A stretch of 36,735 nucleotides of DNA from Alphaproteobacteria bacterium 65-37. Its GTDB lineage: Bacteria > Pseudomonadota > Alphaproteobacteria > Reyranellales > Reyranellaceae. How positions within the stretch are numbered: the stretch's first letter is position 1; each line of letters opens with the position of its first letter. Of the stretch, positions 1-9,798 are shown in pieces. The DNA lies in assembly GCA_001897995.1 (NCBI GenBank), contig MKRV01000002.1, forward strand, positions 1-36,735, written 5' to 3'. A program made the translations under genes and the position numbers. Under the pieces are notes generated by a model that saw only the letters and a program-made list of their open reading frames with translations, was not told the origin of the DNA and made no database searches.

Positions 1-2
1 AC

Positions 3-1505
<1,503 letters not shown>

Positions 1506-1518
1506 TCATACATGGCGG

Positions 1519-1544
1519 CCCCGGAGGGAGAGATCTCTCCGGGG
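1519..1544. terminator. Strong hairpin after the sulfatase gene
   Basis: CCCCGGAG at 1519-1526 pairs with CTCCGGGG at 1537-1544, and the interior 1527-1540 is a perfect 14-base palindrome GGAGAGATCTCTCC, so two alternative stems compete. It begins 14 bases after the sulfatase stop. No T-run follows on either strand, so it is a possible terminator or mRNA 3'-end stabiliser rather than a classical intrinsic terminator. Confidence 0.4.
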
Positions 1545-1623
1545 GCTGCCGGGGAAGCCCGAGAGTATAGTGTGGGCTGCAAGAGTTCTTCGGCTCGCCC
1601 GGATCCACGCTCGGAGGTTTCCC

Positions 1624-2151
1624 ATGACTGCTCCATCAATGCGCGAAAAGGCCATCGAGGAGCTGAAATCGTTCGTCATCCTGTCGATCTATCTCTGGAT
1701 CTGCTTCGGTGCCCTCGTGCTCTACAAGTCGGCCATCCTGCGCGCCGAGGGCGTTGCCTTTCTGCCGTTGGGCTTTGCCGCGCTGAAGGCCGTGGTGTCG
1801 GCCAAGTTCCTCATGCTGGGCAATTTCCTGCCGATCGTGAGGCTGCGATCGGGCGAGCGCCTGATCGTGGCGATGCTGCGCAAGACGCTGCTGCTGCTGA
1901 TCCTGCTGGTCGCCTTGACCTTGATCGAGGAAAGCGTGCTGGCGCTGATCCATGGCCGTCCGGTCTCGGAGGCCATTGCCGGGCTGGGCGGCGGATCGTC
2001 CTACCAGGCCGCTGCGTCGCTCCTGCTCATGCTTCTGATTCTGTTTCCCTATGTCGGCTTCCGGACTCTGGGGGAGGCGCTGGGGGTCGAGAACCTGATT
2101 GCCATGCTGATTCAGCGGGCGGCAGCCGATACCCCTAATGCCGCTCCCTGA
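1624..2151 (+). CDS. Small integral membrane protein of unknown function
   Basis: 175 residues; I do not recognise the family. ATG 1624 is chosen over an upstream in-frame ATG at 1570 because CGGAGG sits just upstream (about 1611-1616) and the residues before it (arginine-rich) look non-coding. There are four likely membrane segments, around residues 14-35, 45-65, 78-100 and 120-143, with short loops and no obvious catalytic motif. The C-terminus ends 6 bases before the end of the convergent MscS gene. The strong hairpin between it and the sulfatase suggests it has its own transcript or depends on read-through. Its position beside a mechanosensitive channel hints at an envelope role but does not prove one. 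Confidence 0.75.
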   Translation: MTAPSMREKAIEELKSFVILSIYLWICFGALVLYKSAILRAEGVAFLPLGFAALKAVVSAKFLMLGNFLPIVRLRSGERLIVAMLRKTLLLLILLVALTLIEESVLALIHGRPVSEAIAGLGGGSSYQAAASLLLMLLILFPYVGFRTLGEALGVENLIAMLIQRAAADTPNAAP

Positions 2152-2157
2152 CAGGCT

Positions 2158-4233
2158 CTATTTGGCAAACTCGATGCCAAGCTCGGGGAACGAGCGGAGC
2201 ATGCGGGTGACCGCCTCGTTCTGCACCTTGCCGGGACTGCCGGGATGCGCGACGAACTTGAAGCGCACGACCAGGGCATTGTCGGCGACCTCGGCGATGC
2301 CCTGCATCCTGAGCGGCTCCAACAGCATCTCCTTCAGCTCGGGCACGTCCATGATGTCGGCGCTGATCTTGTCGGTGGCCGCGCGCAGCTTGTTGAGGTC
2401 GGTATCACGAGCAAATCGAAGGTTGAAGTCGGCAGCGGCCCAGTCGCGGCTGAAATTGGTCACGTGGCCCAGCTCGCCGAAGGGAATGGTGTGGATCTGG
2501 CCGTTCTGGTTGCGCAGACGGACCGAGCGCAAGGTGAAGCTTTCGACCGTGCCCCTGGCTTTCTCGCAGTCGATATTCTCGCCGACCCGGAAGGCATCGT
2601 CGGTCAGGTAGAAGATGCCGGAGACGATATCCTTGACCAGCGCCTGGCTGCCGAACGACACGGCCAGGCCCAGGACCGAGGCGCCCGCCAGCAACGGGGT
2701 GACGTTGACGCCGATATTCTCGAGGGCGATCAGCACGGCCACGACAGCCAGCACGATCGCCACCGTGACCCGCAACAGGGGGATGAGTGTGCCGAGCCGG
2801 GTGGCCGTCGACGCGGCATCGCCGGCGAGATGGCGCTGCAGGTAGGAATCGGTCGCGTACCTGAAGACCTCCCACAGCACGAAGGCAACGAACAACGTGA
2901 TGCCTGCCGCATTGGATTCGCGCGTCATGTGCCTCCAGGCGGCGGCATCGACCAGGCCGAACACGTTCACCACCCAGCTCTCGCTGATCAGGACGGCGAT
3001 GCCGATCAGGACGGCGATCCGGACGCAGCGCGCAACGACGTCGGCCAGGGTCGGCACGCTGCTGGCCGGCGTGAAGCCGGCCAGTTGCGAGTCCAGCCGG
3101 CGGACGCAAGCCTGCATCAAGGTCTCGAACAGCAGCAGGCCGGTGACGAGGTTGATCGTGAGAACCAATGCTTCAGGTACGTTGCGATGGCCGGTGACGA
3201 CGCCGTAGACCAAGGTCGCCTCGAGGACGACGACGAAGGAGACGGCAAGCCCCGTCCAGTGGCGGCCGATGAAGCCCGCGAACCGTGCCGTCCGACCCAG
3301 CCCGCTCAGCCATTGCTGCGCGGCCGTCTTGGAGGCGACGACCAGCCAGACGAGCACGACCAGCGAGATCGGACTGGTGAGCAGGCGCGACGCTGCGACG
3401 GCGCTGTCGGGCATGCCGGTCGCGGCGAGCATCGATGAGACGAATCGAACGCAGATGATGAAGAGCAGTACGGCGACGACGCGCCGGTACAGGCGGTGCG
3501 CCTCGGTATCGTCGATGTCGCACAGTCGCGCTGCCGGGAGATCGGGGCGAACGATCAGCCGCAGGACCAGGGCGTAGAGCCGCCAGATCACCAGCGCGGT
3601 CAGTGCTGCGTAGGCCAGCCGCTGCTGCTGCGCGGCGACCGTGAAGGCCGCCCCCAAAGCCAATTCGCCGGCGAACCACAGGCCCAGCACGGGCACGCCG
3701 TCCAGCACCGCGAGCGCCCCGAGATAGAGCAGTGAACCGATGCCTTTCTCGGGCGGGACGTTGACCGCAAGGCGCGCTTTGAGGTGCGCGAGCCCGGCAC
3801 GGAGGACGAGTTCGAGAGCCAGGGCGGCCGCCAGGACAGCCAGCAGGATCGAGAAGAAAGCGCCGGTGCTCCGCCCAGCGGTCGCGCTCTCGTCCAGTGC
3901 GTGCGGCAGATCGGCGAGCGAATCGATCAACTGTGGTGTGCCGGCGAGCGCTTGCCGCAGCTGCTGCCCGAACACGCCGATCCGGTCGGGCTGGTCGTCG
4001 GGGCCAGGCGTTCCTGCGCTGGCGGCCTTCTCGGGCGCTGCCTTGGCCGGCGTGCCCTGTGCCTTGAGCTCCTCCGCCACCGCTTTCTTGACCGCCTCGA
4101 CCAAGGCGTCGAACTGTTCCTTGGGAAGGGGCTGCGGCGCCGGCGACGTTTGGGCAGCCACCCCGGCCGCCAGCCCGAACCAGAGGGCAAGTGCCACTAC
4201 CGTTGCGCGTATCGCTGCCACATGCTCCCCCAT
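2158..4233 (-). CDS. MscS-family mechanosensitive ion channel, large form
   Basis: Inner-membrane channel expected to open under membrane tension and protect against osmotic downshock. 691 residues. The order is: signal peptide (about 1-27), a Pro/Ala/Lys-rich periplasmic stretch to about residue 120, many hydrophobic helices, then the conserved MscS pore helix and beta domain (about 480-600). The latter includes the Gly/Ala-rich run LLAGASVLGLAVSFGSQ, the 'VKDIVSGIFYL' segment and an 'IPFGELGHVTNFS' segment, followed by the alpha/beta C-terminal domain. The layout (signal peptide, long N-terminal part, C-terminal MscS core) resembles E. coli YbiO more than the short MscS. The ATG at 4233 has a poor ribosome-binding site; a GTG four codons in has GGGGAG close before it and is an alternative start. 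The gene stands alone, convergent with the small membrane protein. Confidence 0.92.
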   Translation of the reverse strand: MGEHVAAIRATVVALALWFGLAAGVAAQTSPAPQPLPKEQFDALVEAVKKAVAEELKAQGTPAKAAPEKAASAGTPGPDDQPDRIGVFGQQLRQALAGTPQLIDSLADLPHALDESATAGRSTGAFFSILLAVLAAALALELVLRAGLAHLKARLAVNVPPEKGIGSLLYLGALAVLDGVPVLGLWFAGELALGAAFTVAAQQQRLAYAALTALVIWRLYALVLRLIVRPDLPAARLCDIDDTEAHRLYRRVVAVLLFIICVRFVSSMLAATGMPDSAVAASRLLTSPISLVVLVWLVVASKTAAQQWLSGLGRTARFAGFIGRHWTGLAVSFVVVLEATLVYGVVTGHRNVPEALVLTINLVTGLLLFETLMQACVRRLDSQLAGFTPASSVPTLADVVARCVRIAVLIGIAVLISESWVVNVFGLVDAAAWRHMTRESNAAGITLFVAFVLWEVFRYATDSYLQRHLAGDAASTATRLGTLIPLLRVTVAIVLAVVAVLIALENIGVNVTPLLAGASVLGLAVSFGSQALVKDIVSGIFYLTDDAFRVGENIDCEKARGTVESFTLRSVRLRNQNGQIHTIPFGELGHVTNFSRDWAAADFNLRFARDTDLNKLRAATDKISADIMDVPELKEMLLEPLRMQGIAEVADNALVVRFKFVAHPGSPGKVQNEAVTRMLRSFPELGIEFAK

Positions 4234-4365
4234 TGGGACAAGCCAAGAAGGGAGTCACTCTATCAAATCTCTGGCCGGGTCATTTCGCAGCAACTGCAAA
4301 GAACGCCGCAACATTGTGGCGACGCTGCTCGCGACGCTATACTCGGGAAAAGGGGGAGACATCGC

Positions 4366-4884
4366 ATGAAGGCAATCGCTCGCAGACCGTTTCTGTTCTT
4401 CGCCGCGGCCGCGCCCATGGCGTTCGCGGCACGGACCTGGGCTCAGGACGCCCTGCCGGACGCCCGTTTCGTGGGTTTTGCGCAAGCCATCAACGATTTC
4501 GAGATCGCTTCGGGCAACCTCGCGCTGGCGCGGTCGACGAACGAGAATATCCGCGGCTATGCCTCGCGGTCGATCGCCGAGGCCAACACCGCCAGCCAGT
4601 CCCTCACCCGGGCGCGCTCGGAAGCCGGCGTGTCCTATGCGCCCGATGGCGCCACGCGGCAACGGACGGACGGTTTCATGGCGCAGCTCAACACCCTGCA
4701 GGGGCCGGCGTTCGACACGGCCTACGCCAATGCCCAGCTCAACATCATGACGGCGGCGGAAGCGCAATACGGTGCCTACTCGCAGAGCGGGGGCAGTGGC
4801 CCGCTGCGGCGCTATGCCCAGGTCACCTTCCCCAAGATGCAGGCGCAGCTGGAATACGCCAAGCGCATCGCGGGCGGTCGTTGA
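4366..4884 (+). CDS. Secreted DUF4142 (ferritin-like four-helix) protein
   Basis: 172 residues. The signal peptide spans about residues 1-26 (basic start, Phe/Ala-rich core, AWAQ-like cleavage site before DALP). The mature part is helical and alanine-rich with the DUF4142 pattern: 'FVGFAQAINDFEIASGNLALARS' opening, a middle 'SIAEANTASQSL' helix in place of the usual His-containing one, then 'FDTAYANAQLNIMTAAEA' and a final helix. Family members are periplasmic or outer-membrane associated and of unknown biochemical role, often induced in stress. ATG 4366 has AGGGGGAG about 7 bases upstream. It is monocistronic, divergent from the MscS gene and convergent with the AsmA gene. Confidence 0.85.
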   Translation: MKAIARRPFLFFAAAAPMAFAARTWAQDALPDARFVGFAQAINDFEIASGNLALARSTNENIRGYASRSIAEANTASQSLTRARSEAGVSYAPDGATRQRTDGFMAQLNTLQGPAFDTAYANAQLNIMTAAEAQYGAYSQSGGSGPLRRYAQVTFPKMQAQLEYAKRIAGGR

Positions 4885-4917
4885 GGGGCAGCCGCTGATC
4901 GGCGCTCCGGCAACGCG

Positions 4918-7900
4918 CTAGCGGTGCCCGCGGGTCGCCTGGATCGAGGGCGAGGCCAGCGGGCCTGACGCCGTGACGATCAGGTAGGGCGTCGACGGCT
5001 CCTCGGCGAGCACGAAGGTGACGGTGGTGCTGGTCGTGGCGTTCACCAGATTGGTGCGGGTGACAATCCGGCCGGTGGCGCGATCGCCCTGCAGGACCAG
5101 GTTCTTGTCGGTCAGCACGCCGCCTGCGATCTCGATGTCGCCGGACAGTGCATTGTCGTGGTTGACGAAGCGGTTCAGCACCAGCGAGATCGCGTTGGGA
5201 ACATTGCCGGCGCCGCCCTTGTCGCCGAAAAGGCTCATGATGTTGCCCACCGTCGCGTCGAGGACACTGCCGACGGCGCCTGTCGCGGCCGAGCCCAGCG
5301 TCTGCAGGAACTTGTCGGCACGCGCCTGGATGTGACCGCTCACGCGGGCGCGGCCCGCCATCGAGGCCCGGATCTCGGCAATCGTCGTCCCGGCGCCCCG
5401 CAATGCCAGTTCCTTCGCGGTCACGCTGCCGTCGACGGTGATCCTGACGACGCTGCCGACCTCGTTGCTGCCCGAGCTGCTCCGCAGCATATCGCCGACC
5501 TTGAGGCCGTTTGCCTCGCCTTTGAGGTCGAAGGACAGTGAAGGCTGGCTGCCGTCGATCGTCCCCGCAAGGTCGATCGTTCCGCCATAGAAGCTGCCCT
5601 TGAAGCGAGAGACATCGAGCACGCCGTCCTTCAGGGTCGCGGCGATCTCGGTGCCGGCGGGGCTTGTCGTGGAGACTTTCAAGGTGCCGTCGAGGCTGCG
5701 CAACGGTGTGCCGATCGGCTGCGCCTCGAGGGCGGCCATGTCACGCGGTGGCCGTGGCACGGTCCGGCCGGCGCCGAGCCTGCCGAGATCGAGCGCATTC
5801 GTCTTGAGATCGACGGCAACGACCGGCTTGGCTCCGGTGAGGTCGGCGTCGATCGAGGTGTCGATCGTCTGGTCGTTGACGACGATCTTGCCCGCGTAGG
5901 AGGCCGACTTGACCGTGCCCTGTGCCGTTCGGGGCAAGGCGATCGCGCCGTTTGCCGATACGGTCCATCCCATGGCGTTCAGCACGACGTCGCGCAAGGT
6001 GAAGCGCTCGCGGTTGCCGGCAATGCCACCGCGCATGCTGAGCGCGCCCATGCCGGCCGGCACGCTGCCCGCGAGCTTCAGCACACGGTCGATGTCGGGG
6101 GCCTGCACATCGAAGGCGACGTCGGCCTGCGGCAGAGGCCTCCAATAGCCGGCGACCGCGCCGCGGAGCGCAAACCGTGCCCCCGCCAGGTCCGCCGCCC
6201 TGGCCTCGTTCAGGGCGAGCGTGCCGGCCCGGCGTTCGAGGTCGATATCGACGCCCGCGATCGTGTCGCCGCGGTAGGCGATCCTGCCGACCTTGAGCTT
6301 CAATCCGATCGACGGCCCCAGAAGAGCCAGGACCGGCGGGCCAGAAGCGGCCGGCGTGGCCGGAGGGGCGACGCTCCGGTCGGTCGGCGGCAGGTAGGCG
6401 TCGAGGTCGAGCGTGTCGAGGCCGATATGCGTCACGATCGATACTGGCGGCGCGACGCTCACTACGATACCGCCGGTCGCCTTCATGTCGTCGAGCGCGA
6501 AGACGGCATCGTTCACCTCGACGGTGCCGCCGCGCGAGCCCATGCGCCCAGTGACGTTCAATCGGGTGAGCCTGTTCTCCGGCACCGACGAGAGGTCGAC
6601 CGCGAGCCAGGCCAGGGTCTCGCGCAGCTTCGGTCCAACCAGGCTGAAGTCCCCGGACACGGTGGGGTGTGCCGAATTTCCCGAGAAGACGGACTGAGCC
6701 TGAAGGGTGAGATCGCCCGGCAAGGTGGCGGCCAGTTTCGGGACCGCAACAAGACCGTTGCGCGCGTCGAGCTGCAGCGCCACATGGCGCACAGGTTTCT
6801 TGTTGTAGATCACTTCGCCGACATCGACCGCGAGCCGGGCCCTCAGCGCCGTCAGCCAACCCGGCGCGGATGGGCGCGCAGAGGCGGCGGCAGCAGAGGC
6901 TGTCGGAATCGCAGGCGTGGGCCCTGGCGCCGGCGGTGCTGTCAGCTCGTCCGGAAGCGCGATCGCCGCCAGCCAGCGGTCGAGATCGAAGCGGGAGGCC
7001 GTGAAGCTGGCGTCGATGGCGATGGTGGCCGCGCGGGTTAGGGCGAACGAGCCCGACCCGCTATCCTCGCCCAGGACCAGCTTGAAGTCCTTGGCCGTCA
7101 CCGATGTCGGAGAGAGATCTACCGGACCGTCGAACCTGACCTTGCCGGCAAGCAAAGGCGGCAGGCGAGGTTGTGGCTGGCCGGCGATCCTGGCCAGCGT
7201 CTCGGCAAAAGCCACCAGGTTGTCGGCTGAGGCCGATGCCTTGCCCGACAGCCGTGCCGCGGGGCTAAGCTCGCTCGCGGAACCGTTGAACGACAGCCTG
7301 CCACCACCGGTTTCCAGCGTACCGTCGACGGTGTGACCGGCCGCCGTCTTGGCCCCCACCGCCAGATCGCCCTTCACGGCCGCACCGTCGATGGTTGCGC
7401 CGCCGGTCAGTGAATACGGTCCGTCGATCGAGCCGGCCTTGGCGCTGAAATTGGCGTTTTCGGCCCTCACCGACAGGCCGGTCTTGGAATCGCTGAAGCT
7501 CAAGGTGCCGTTCTCGACGACGACCCGACCGACCATAGACTTGGCTTCTGGGACAGAGGGGGCGACCGCCCAGTTCGGCTTGCCCTGGGCGTCGATCTCC
7601 AGCGCGATCCTGGGCCCGACCAGCACGACCTCGGCGATCTCGACCTCGCCGATCAGAAGGGCCAGCAGCGAGGGCTTCACCATGACCGACTTTGCCTCGA
7701 GCATGTCGGCGGTCTTCGAGCCCGGCATGTTGGGGATTTTCACACTGTCGAGCTCGACGCGGGGCGTCGGCAGCAGCGACAGGCGGATCGGACCGTCGAG
7801 GATGACGTCCCGCCCGGTCGCGCGCTTGGCCTGCGCCACGATCTCGGGCTTGTAGGCATTGAGGTCGATGAGCCGAGGCAGCACGAGCAGGGCGGCGATC

Positions 7901-7959
7901 ACCAGGCCGACGAGGCCGGCAGCGCTGATGAGAAGCCTCTTGCGATTTCCCTGTGCCAT
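4918..7959 (-). CDS. AsmA-family envelope protein
   Basis: 1013 residues. One N-terminal membrane anchor (about residues 7-28) is followed by the hallmark AsmA opening 'LNAYKPEIVAQAKRATGRD' and a 'LDGPIRLSLLPTPRVEL' stretch. A very long repetitive beta-strand region follows, with a Pro/Ala linker near residue 345, and the C-terminal AsmA domain ends in 'TASGPLASPSI'. AsmA-like proteins are anchored in the inner membrane, reach into the periplasm and are implicated in moving phospholipid to the outer membrane and in its assembly. ATG 7959 is chosen because family homology begins there; the frame stays open to 8505 but that part is antisense to the nuclease gene. It lies 71 bases downstream of the nuclease gene on the same strand, so the two may be cotranscribed. 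Confidence 0.92.
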   Translation of the reverse strand: MAQGNRKRLLISAAGLVGLVIAALLVLPRLIDLNAYKPEIVAQAKRATGRDVILDGPIRLSLLPTPRVELDSVKIPNMPGSKTADMLEAKSVMVKPSLLALLIGEVEIAEVVLVGPRIALEIDAQGKPNWAVAPSVPEAKSMVGRVVVENGTLSFSDSKTGLSVRAENANFSAKAGSIDGPYSLTGGATIDGAAVKGDLAVGAKTAAGHTVDGTLETGGGRLSFNGSASELSPAARLSGKASASADNLVAFAETLARIAGQPQPRLPPLLAGKVRFDGPVDLSPTSVTAKDFKLVLGEDSGSGSFALTRAATIAIDASFTASRFDLDRWLAAIALPDELTAPPAPGPTPAIPTASAAAASARPSAPGWLTALRARLAVDVGEVIYNKKPVRHVALQLDARNGLVAVPKLAATLPGDLTLQAQSVFSGNSAHPTVSGDFSLVGPKLRETLAWLAVDLSSVPENRLTRLNVTGRMGSRGGTVEVNDAVFALDDMKATGGIVVSVAPPVSIVTHIGLDTLDLDAYLPPTDRSVAPPATPAASGPPVLALLGPSIGLKLKVGRIAYRGDTIAGVDIDLERRAGTLALNEARAADLAGARFALRGAVAGYWRPLPQADVAFDVQAPDIDRVLKLAGSVPAGMGALSMRGGIAGNRERFTLRDVVLNAMGWTVSANGAIALPRTAQGTVKSASYAGKIVVNDQTIDTSIDADLTGAKPVVAVDLKTNALDLGRLGAGRTVPRPPRDMAALEAQPIGTPLRSLDGTLKVSTTSPAGTEIAATLKDGVLDVSRFKGSFYGGTIDLAGTIDGSQPSLSFDLKGEANGLKVGDMLRSSSGSNEVGSVVRITVDGSVTAKELALRGAGTTIAEIRASMAGRARVSGHIQARADKFLQTLGSAATGAVGSVLDATVGNIMSLFGDKGGAGNVPNAISLVLNRFVNHDNALSGDIEIAGGVLTDKNLVLQGDRATGRIVTRTNLVNATTSTTVTFVLAEEPSTPYLIVTASGPLASPSIQATRGHR

Positions 7960-8030
7960 GGAACGTTCCGTTGCCTCTGCCACCGCGATACCGGCGCATC
8001 CGCGATGGCAGGAGACCGAGTTGAGCCGAT

Positions 8031-9044
8031 CTAGTCGGGCTTGAACAGCTTCAGAGTGGCCCGAACGGTCCCGCTTTCGATATCCCGCACGTTCACCATC
8101 GGATAGCCGACCGGTGCGTCGGCACTGGCGAGCCAGGCGTCGACGATCATGTCGCGCACGGCCGCTGCACCAGCGGCAAGTCTCTCCTCGGTAAAGGCGA
8201 TGCCGCGCGGCTCGCCACGGCGGAGGCCGCCGTCCTTCTCGAGAGCATAGAGCGGTTCGACCTGGGCGAGGGTGGCCAGCAACAAGGCCTTCGTACGGTC
8301 TTCGATCGAACAGTCGCAGGCGCGATAGGGCCCGACCTTCACGGCGACGGCGGACCGCGCGAGGTTGTCCCTCACGAACTCGCCTTCGAAATAGGCATCG
8401 AAATCCTTGGTCGTGTAGCCGTTGGGATTCGGATAAGCCCCCCAGCCTTCGTAATGCACGGAAACGTGCAGGGGTTGCGACGCGTCGGCCGCATAGTGGC
8501 TCCACACGCCGATGTCCCGAAGGATGAGCCTCTCCCGCAGCTCGCGATCAGCCTCGAACCACGCCTGCTCCTCGGCCGACGCCGCGGTCTCCGCGCCTTT
8601 TCGGGTGGCCCGCCAAAGGGCGAAGTCCTTGCGAAGCTGCTGCCAACCGTCGACGATCGCGTAGGGAAGGTAGCCTGCCTGATATTGGGTGAAGCCCTTG
8701 GCCCGCAGGAGCGTGTCGTACTGTTCGCGTGTCTCCGGCAGATCGGCAAGCGGCAGGACGCCAACGACAGAGCCGTCATCCGCCAGGGAGATCCAATGCC
8801 CCGGATCGCGTTCGGCATCATGCGTGCGGCCGGCGCCTTTCGAGCGGTCGAGTTCGCGCCCCAGGACGGCGACATCGGCGACGGACGCCGGCGTGCGGAC
8901 GAAGGCGGGAACGGACTCCGGCAGTTTCTCGATCGCTATGCCGCTGATCCATTCATGGCCGGTGGCGCCCCAGCCCCAGCAGGGCGGCGGCCCGGCCACC
9001 AGGCCGACCCACAGGGCTGCCGGCCATCCAACGCTGCGATACAT
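8031..9044 (-). CDS. S1/P1-type zinc-dependent nuclease, secreted
   Basis: 337 residues, expected to cleave single-stranded nucleic acid or 3'-nucleotides outside the inner membrane using a three-zinc centre. The signal peptide is about residues 1-24, and the mature chain would start with W25-G-A-T-G-H30, matching the N-terminal Trp1...His6 zinc ligands of nuclease P1. Further ligand motifs: 'PGHWISL' (His60 equivalent) and 'SHYAADASQPLH' (the H-x3-D-x5-H triplet of P1 His116, Asp120, His126). In the last ligand region, where relatives usually have a His before the F-E pair, this protein reads FDAYFEGEF, so one Zn2 ligand may be Asp instead of His. It is followed on the same strand by the AsmA gene. 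Confidence 0.88.
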   Translation of the reverse strand: MYRSVGWPAALWVGLVAGPPPCWGWGATGHEWISGIAIEKLPESVPAFVRTPASVADVAVLGRELDRSKGAGRTHDAERDPGHWISLADDGSVVGVLPLADLPETREQYDTLLRAKGFTQYQAGYLPYAIVDGWQQLRKDFALWRATRKGAETAASAEEQAWFEADRELRERLILRDIGVWSHYAADASQPLHVSVHYEGWGAYPNPNGYTTKDFDAYFEGEFVRDNLARSAVAVKVGPYRACDCSIEDRTKALLLATLAQVEPLYALEKDGGLRRGEPRGIAFTEERLAAGAAAVRDMIVDAWLASADAPVGYPMVNVRDIESGTVRATLKLFKPD

Positions 9045-9158
9045 CCAGCCTCCCCCGCGGCCACGCCGATCTTGAACACGATCGCACTATCCCAGCCTGG
9101 CCTTCTTATCGTCGACTGCAATCTGTCGTGCCGATCACGTGGCCAGTCACGTGTTCTC

Positions 9159-9383
9159 CTATCGGTGTTTGCGCCGCTCGGCGGGGTTCGGATGGCTGAC
9201 CACGACCACCTTGTGCGTGTTGACCAGGTCTGCTGCGGCCCGCTTGTGAGCCGTTTCGATCGTGTCGGCGAGGTCGGGGATCAGTTTTGCGGAGAGATAG
9301 CCGCGCCACGTGGTGCGCATCAGGTACAACGCCCGGCGCAGTTGTTCGACATTGGTAAGCGCTTCTCGTGGGTCATCGAGCAT
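9159..9383 (-). CDS. Possible small protein of unknown function
   Basis: 74-residue frame starting at ATG 9383, ending TAG at 9159. It has high third-position GC like the neighbours and a coherent amphipathic composition: helical 'NVEQLRRALYLMRTTWRGYL' region, acidic centre, basic C-terminus. I recognise no family, and the ribosome-binding site is weak (GAGACC). The frame could be extended to 9509, but that part is Pro/Arg-rich and unconvincing. It sits alone between the nuclease gene and the RTX leader region. Treat as a hypothetical gene; it could be spurious. Confidence 0.4.
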   Translation of the reverse strand: MLDDPREALTNVEQLRRALYLMRTTWRGYLSAKLIPDLADTIETAHKRAAADLVNTHKVVVVSHPNPAERRKHR

Positions 9384-9510
9384 TGGGGTCTCAGCAGGGC
9401 ATTCCGGGCCACCAATTGTGACCGGTCGGGACGACCTCTGCCGGTGGCCTCTTTGTGGCGGACCGGTGTGACGGGGCTCACCCACGAACATTGGTATTGG
9501 CAATCGCATG

Positions 9511-9531
9511 ACGAGCCGCGCAGCGGCTCGT
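9511..9531. repeat. Perfect inverted repeat, 9-base arms
   Basis: ACGAGCCGC (9511-9519), loop GCA, then GCGGCTCGT (9523-9531). There is no T-run on either side, so it is not a typical intrinsic terminator. It lies 128 bases from the start of the small hypothetical frame and 268 bases before the RTX start. Function unknown. Confidence 0.5.
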
Positions 9532-9695
9532 GATCCTGCGCTGCTGCATCATGATCTGGAGTCGCTAAGGATGCGGGAACGACGGCCATGTAAAACTTGT
9601 GTGCCATCGACGGCCCGTGTCGCTGGTTAAGGTATGCAAAGTGGCGTGTTTAGCGCCTCGTCGTCGGCACGTACTATCGGCAAGGAACAGCTTTG

Positions 9696-9719
9696 AAAGC
9701 GCCTGGAATGGCGCTTTTT
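9696..9719 (+). terminator. Terminator-like hairpin in the leader of the RTX/Hint gene
   Basis: AAAGCGCC (9696-9703), loop TGGAAT, GGCGCTTT (9710-9717), continuing as a five-T run (9715-9719). It looks like an intrinsic terminator reading rightward, yet no rightward gene ends upstream. It could attenuate an RTX leader or end a small RNA. It is nearly symmetric, so it might also act leftward. Confidence 0.5.
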
Positions 9720-9798
9720 CGGAGGTGCACGCTTCATAGTCACGAAATGGCGGCGCTAAGCGATTCTGTTTTTTTGCCTTCTCTCCATGAGGTCCGAC

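Larger units (their letters stand above)
9384..9798. other. 415-base non-coding region before the RTX/Hint gene
   Basis: No convincing gene on either strand. It contains a perfect hairpin at 9511-9531, a terminator-like hairpin with a T-run at 9696-9719, and less GC-rich DNA near the RTX start. It must hold the promoter of the RTX/Hint gene, but I cannot place one confidently. Confidence 0.6.

Noticed and set aside
2245..3438. Rightward open frame of 397 codons
   Set aside because: Antisense to the MscS gene, with low-complexity Asp/Gln/Arg-rich translation and no family motif.
7960..8505. N-terminal extension of the AsmA frame
   Set aside because: Arg-rich, overlaps the nuclease gene, and AsmA homology with its membrane anchor begins at ATG 7959.
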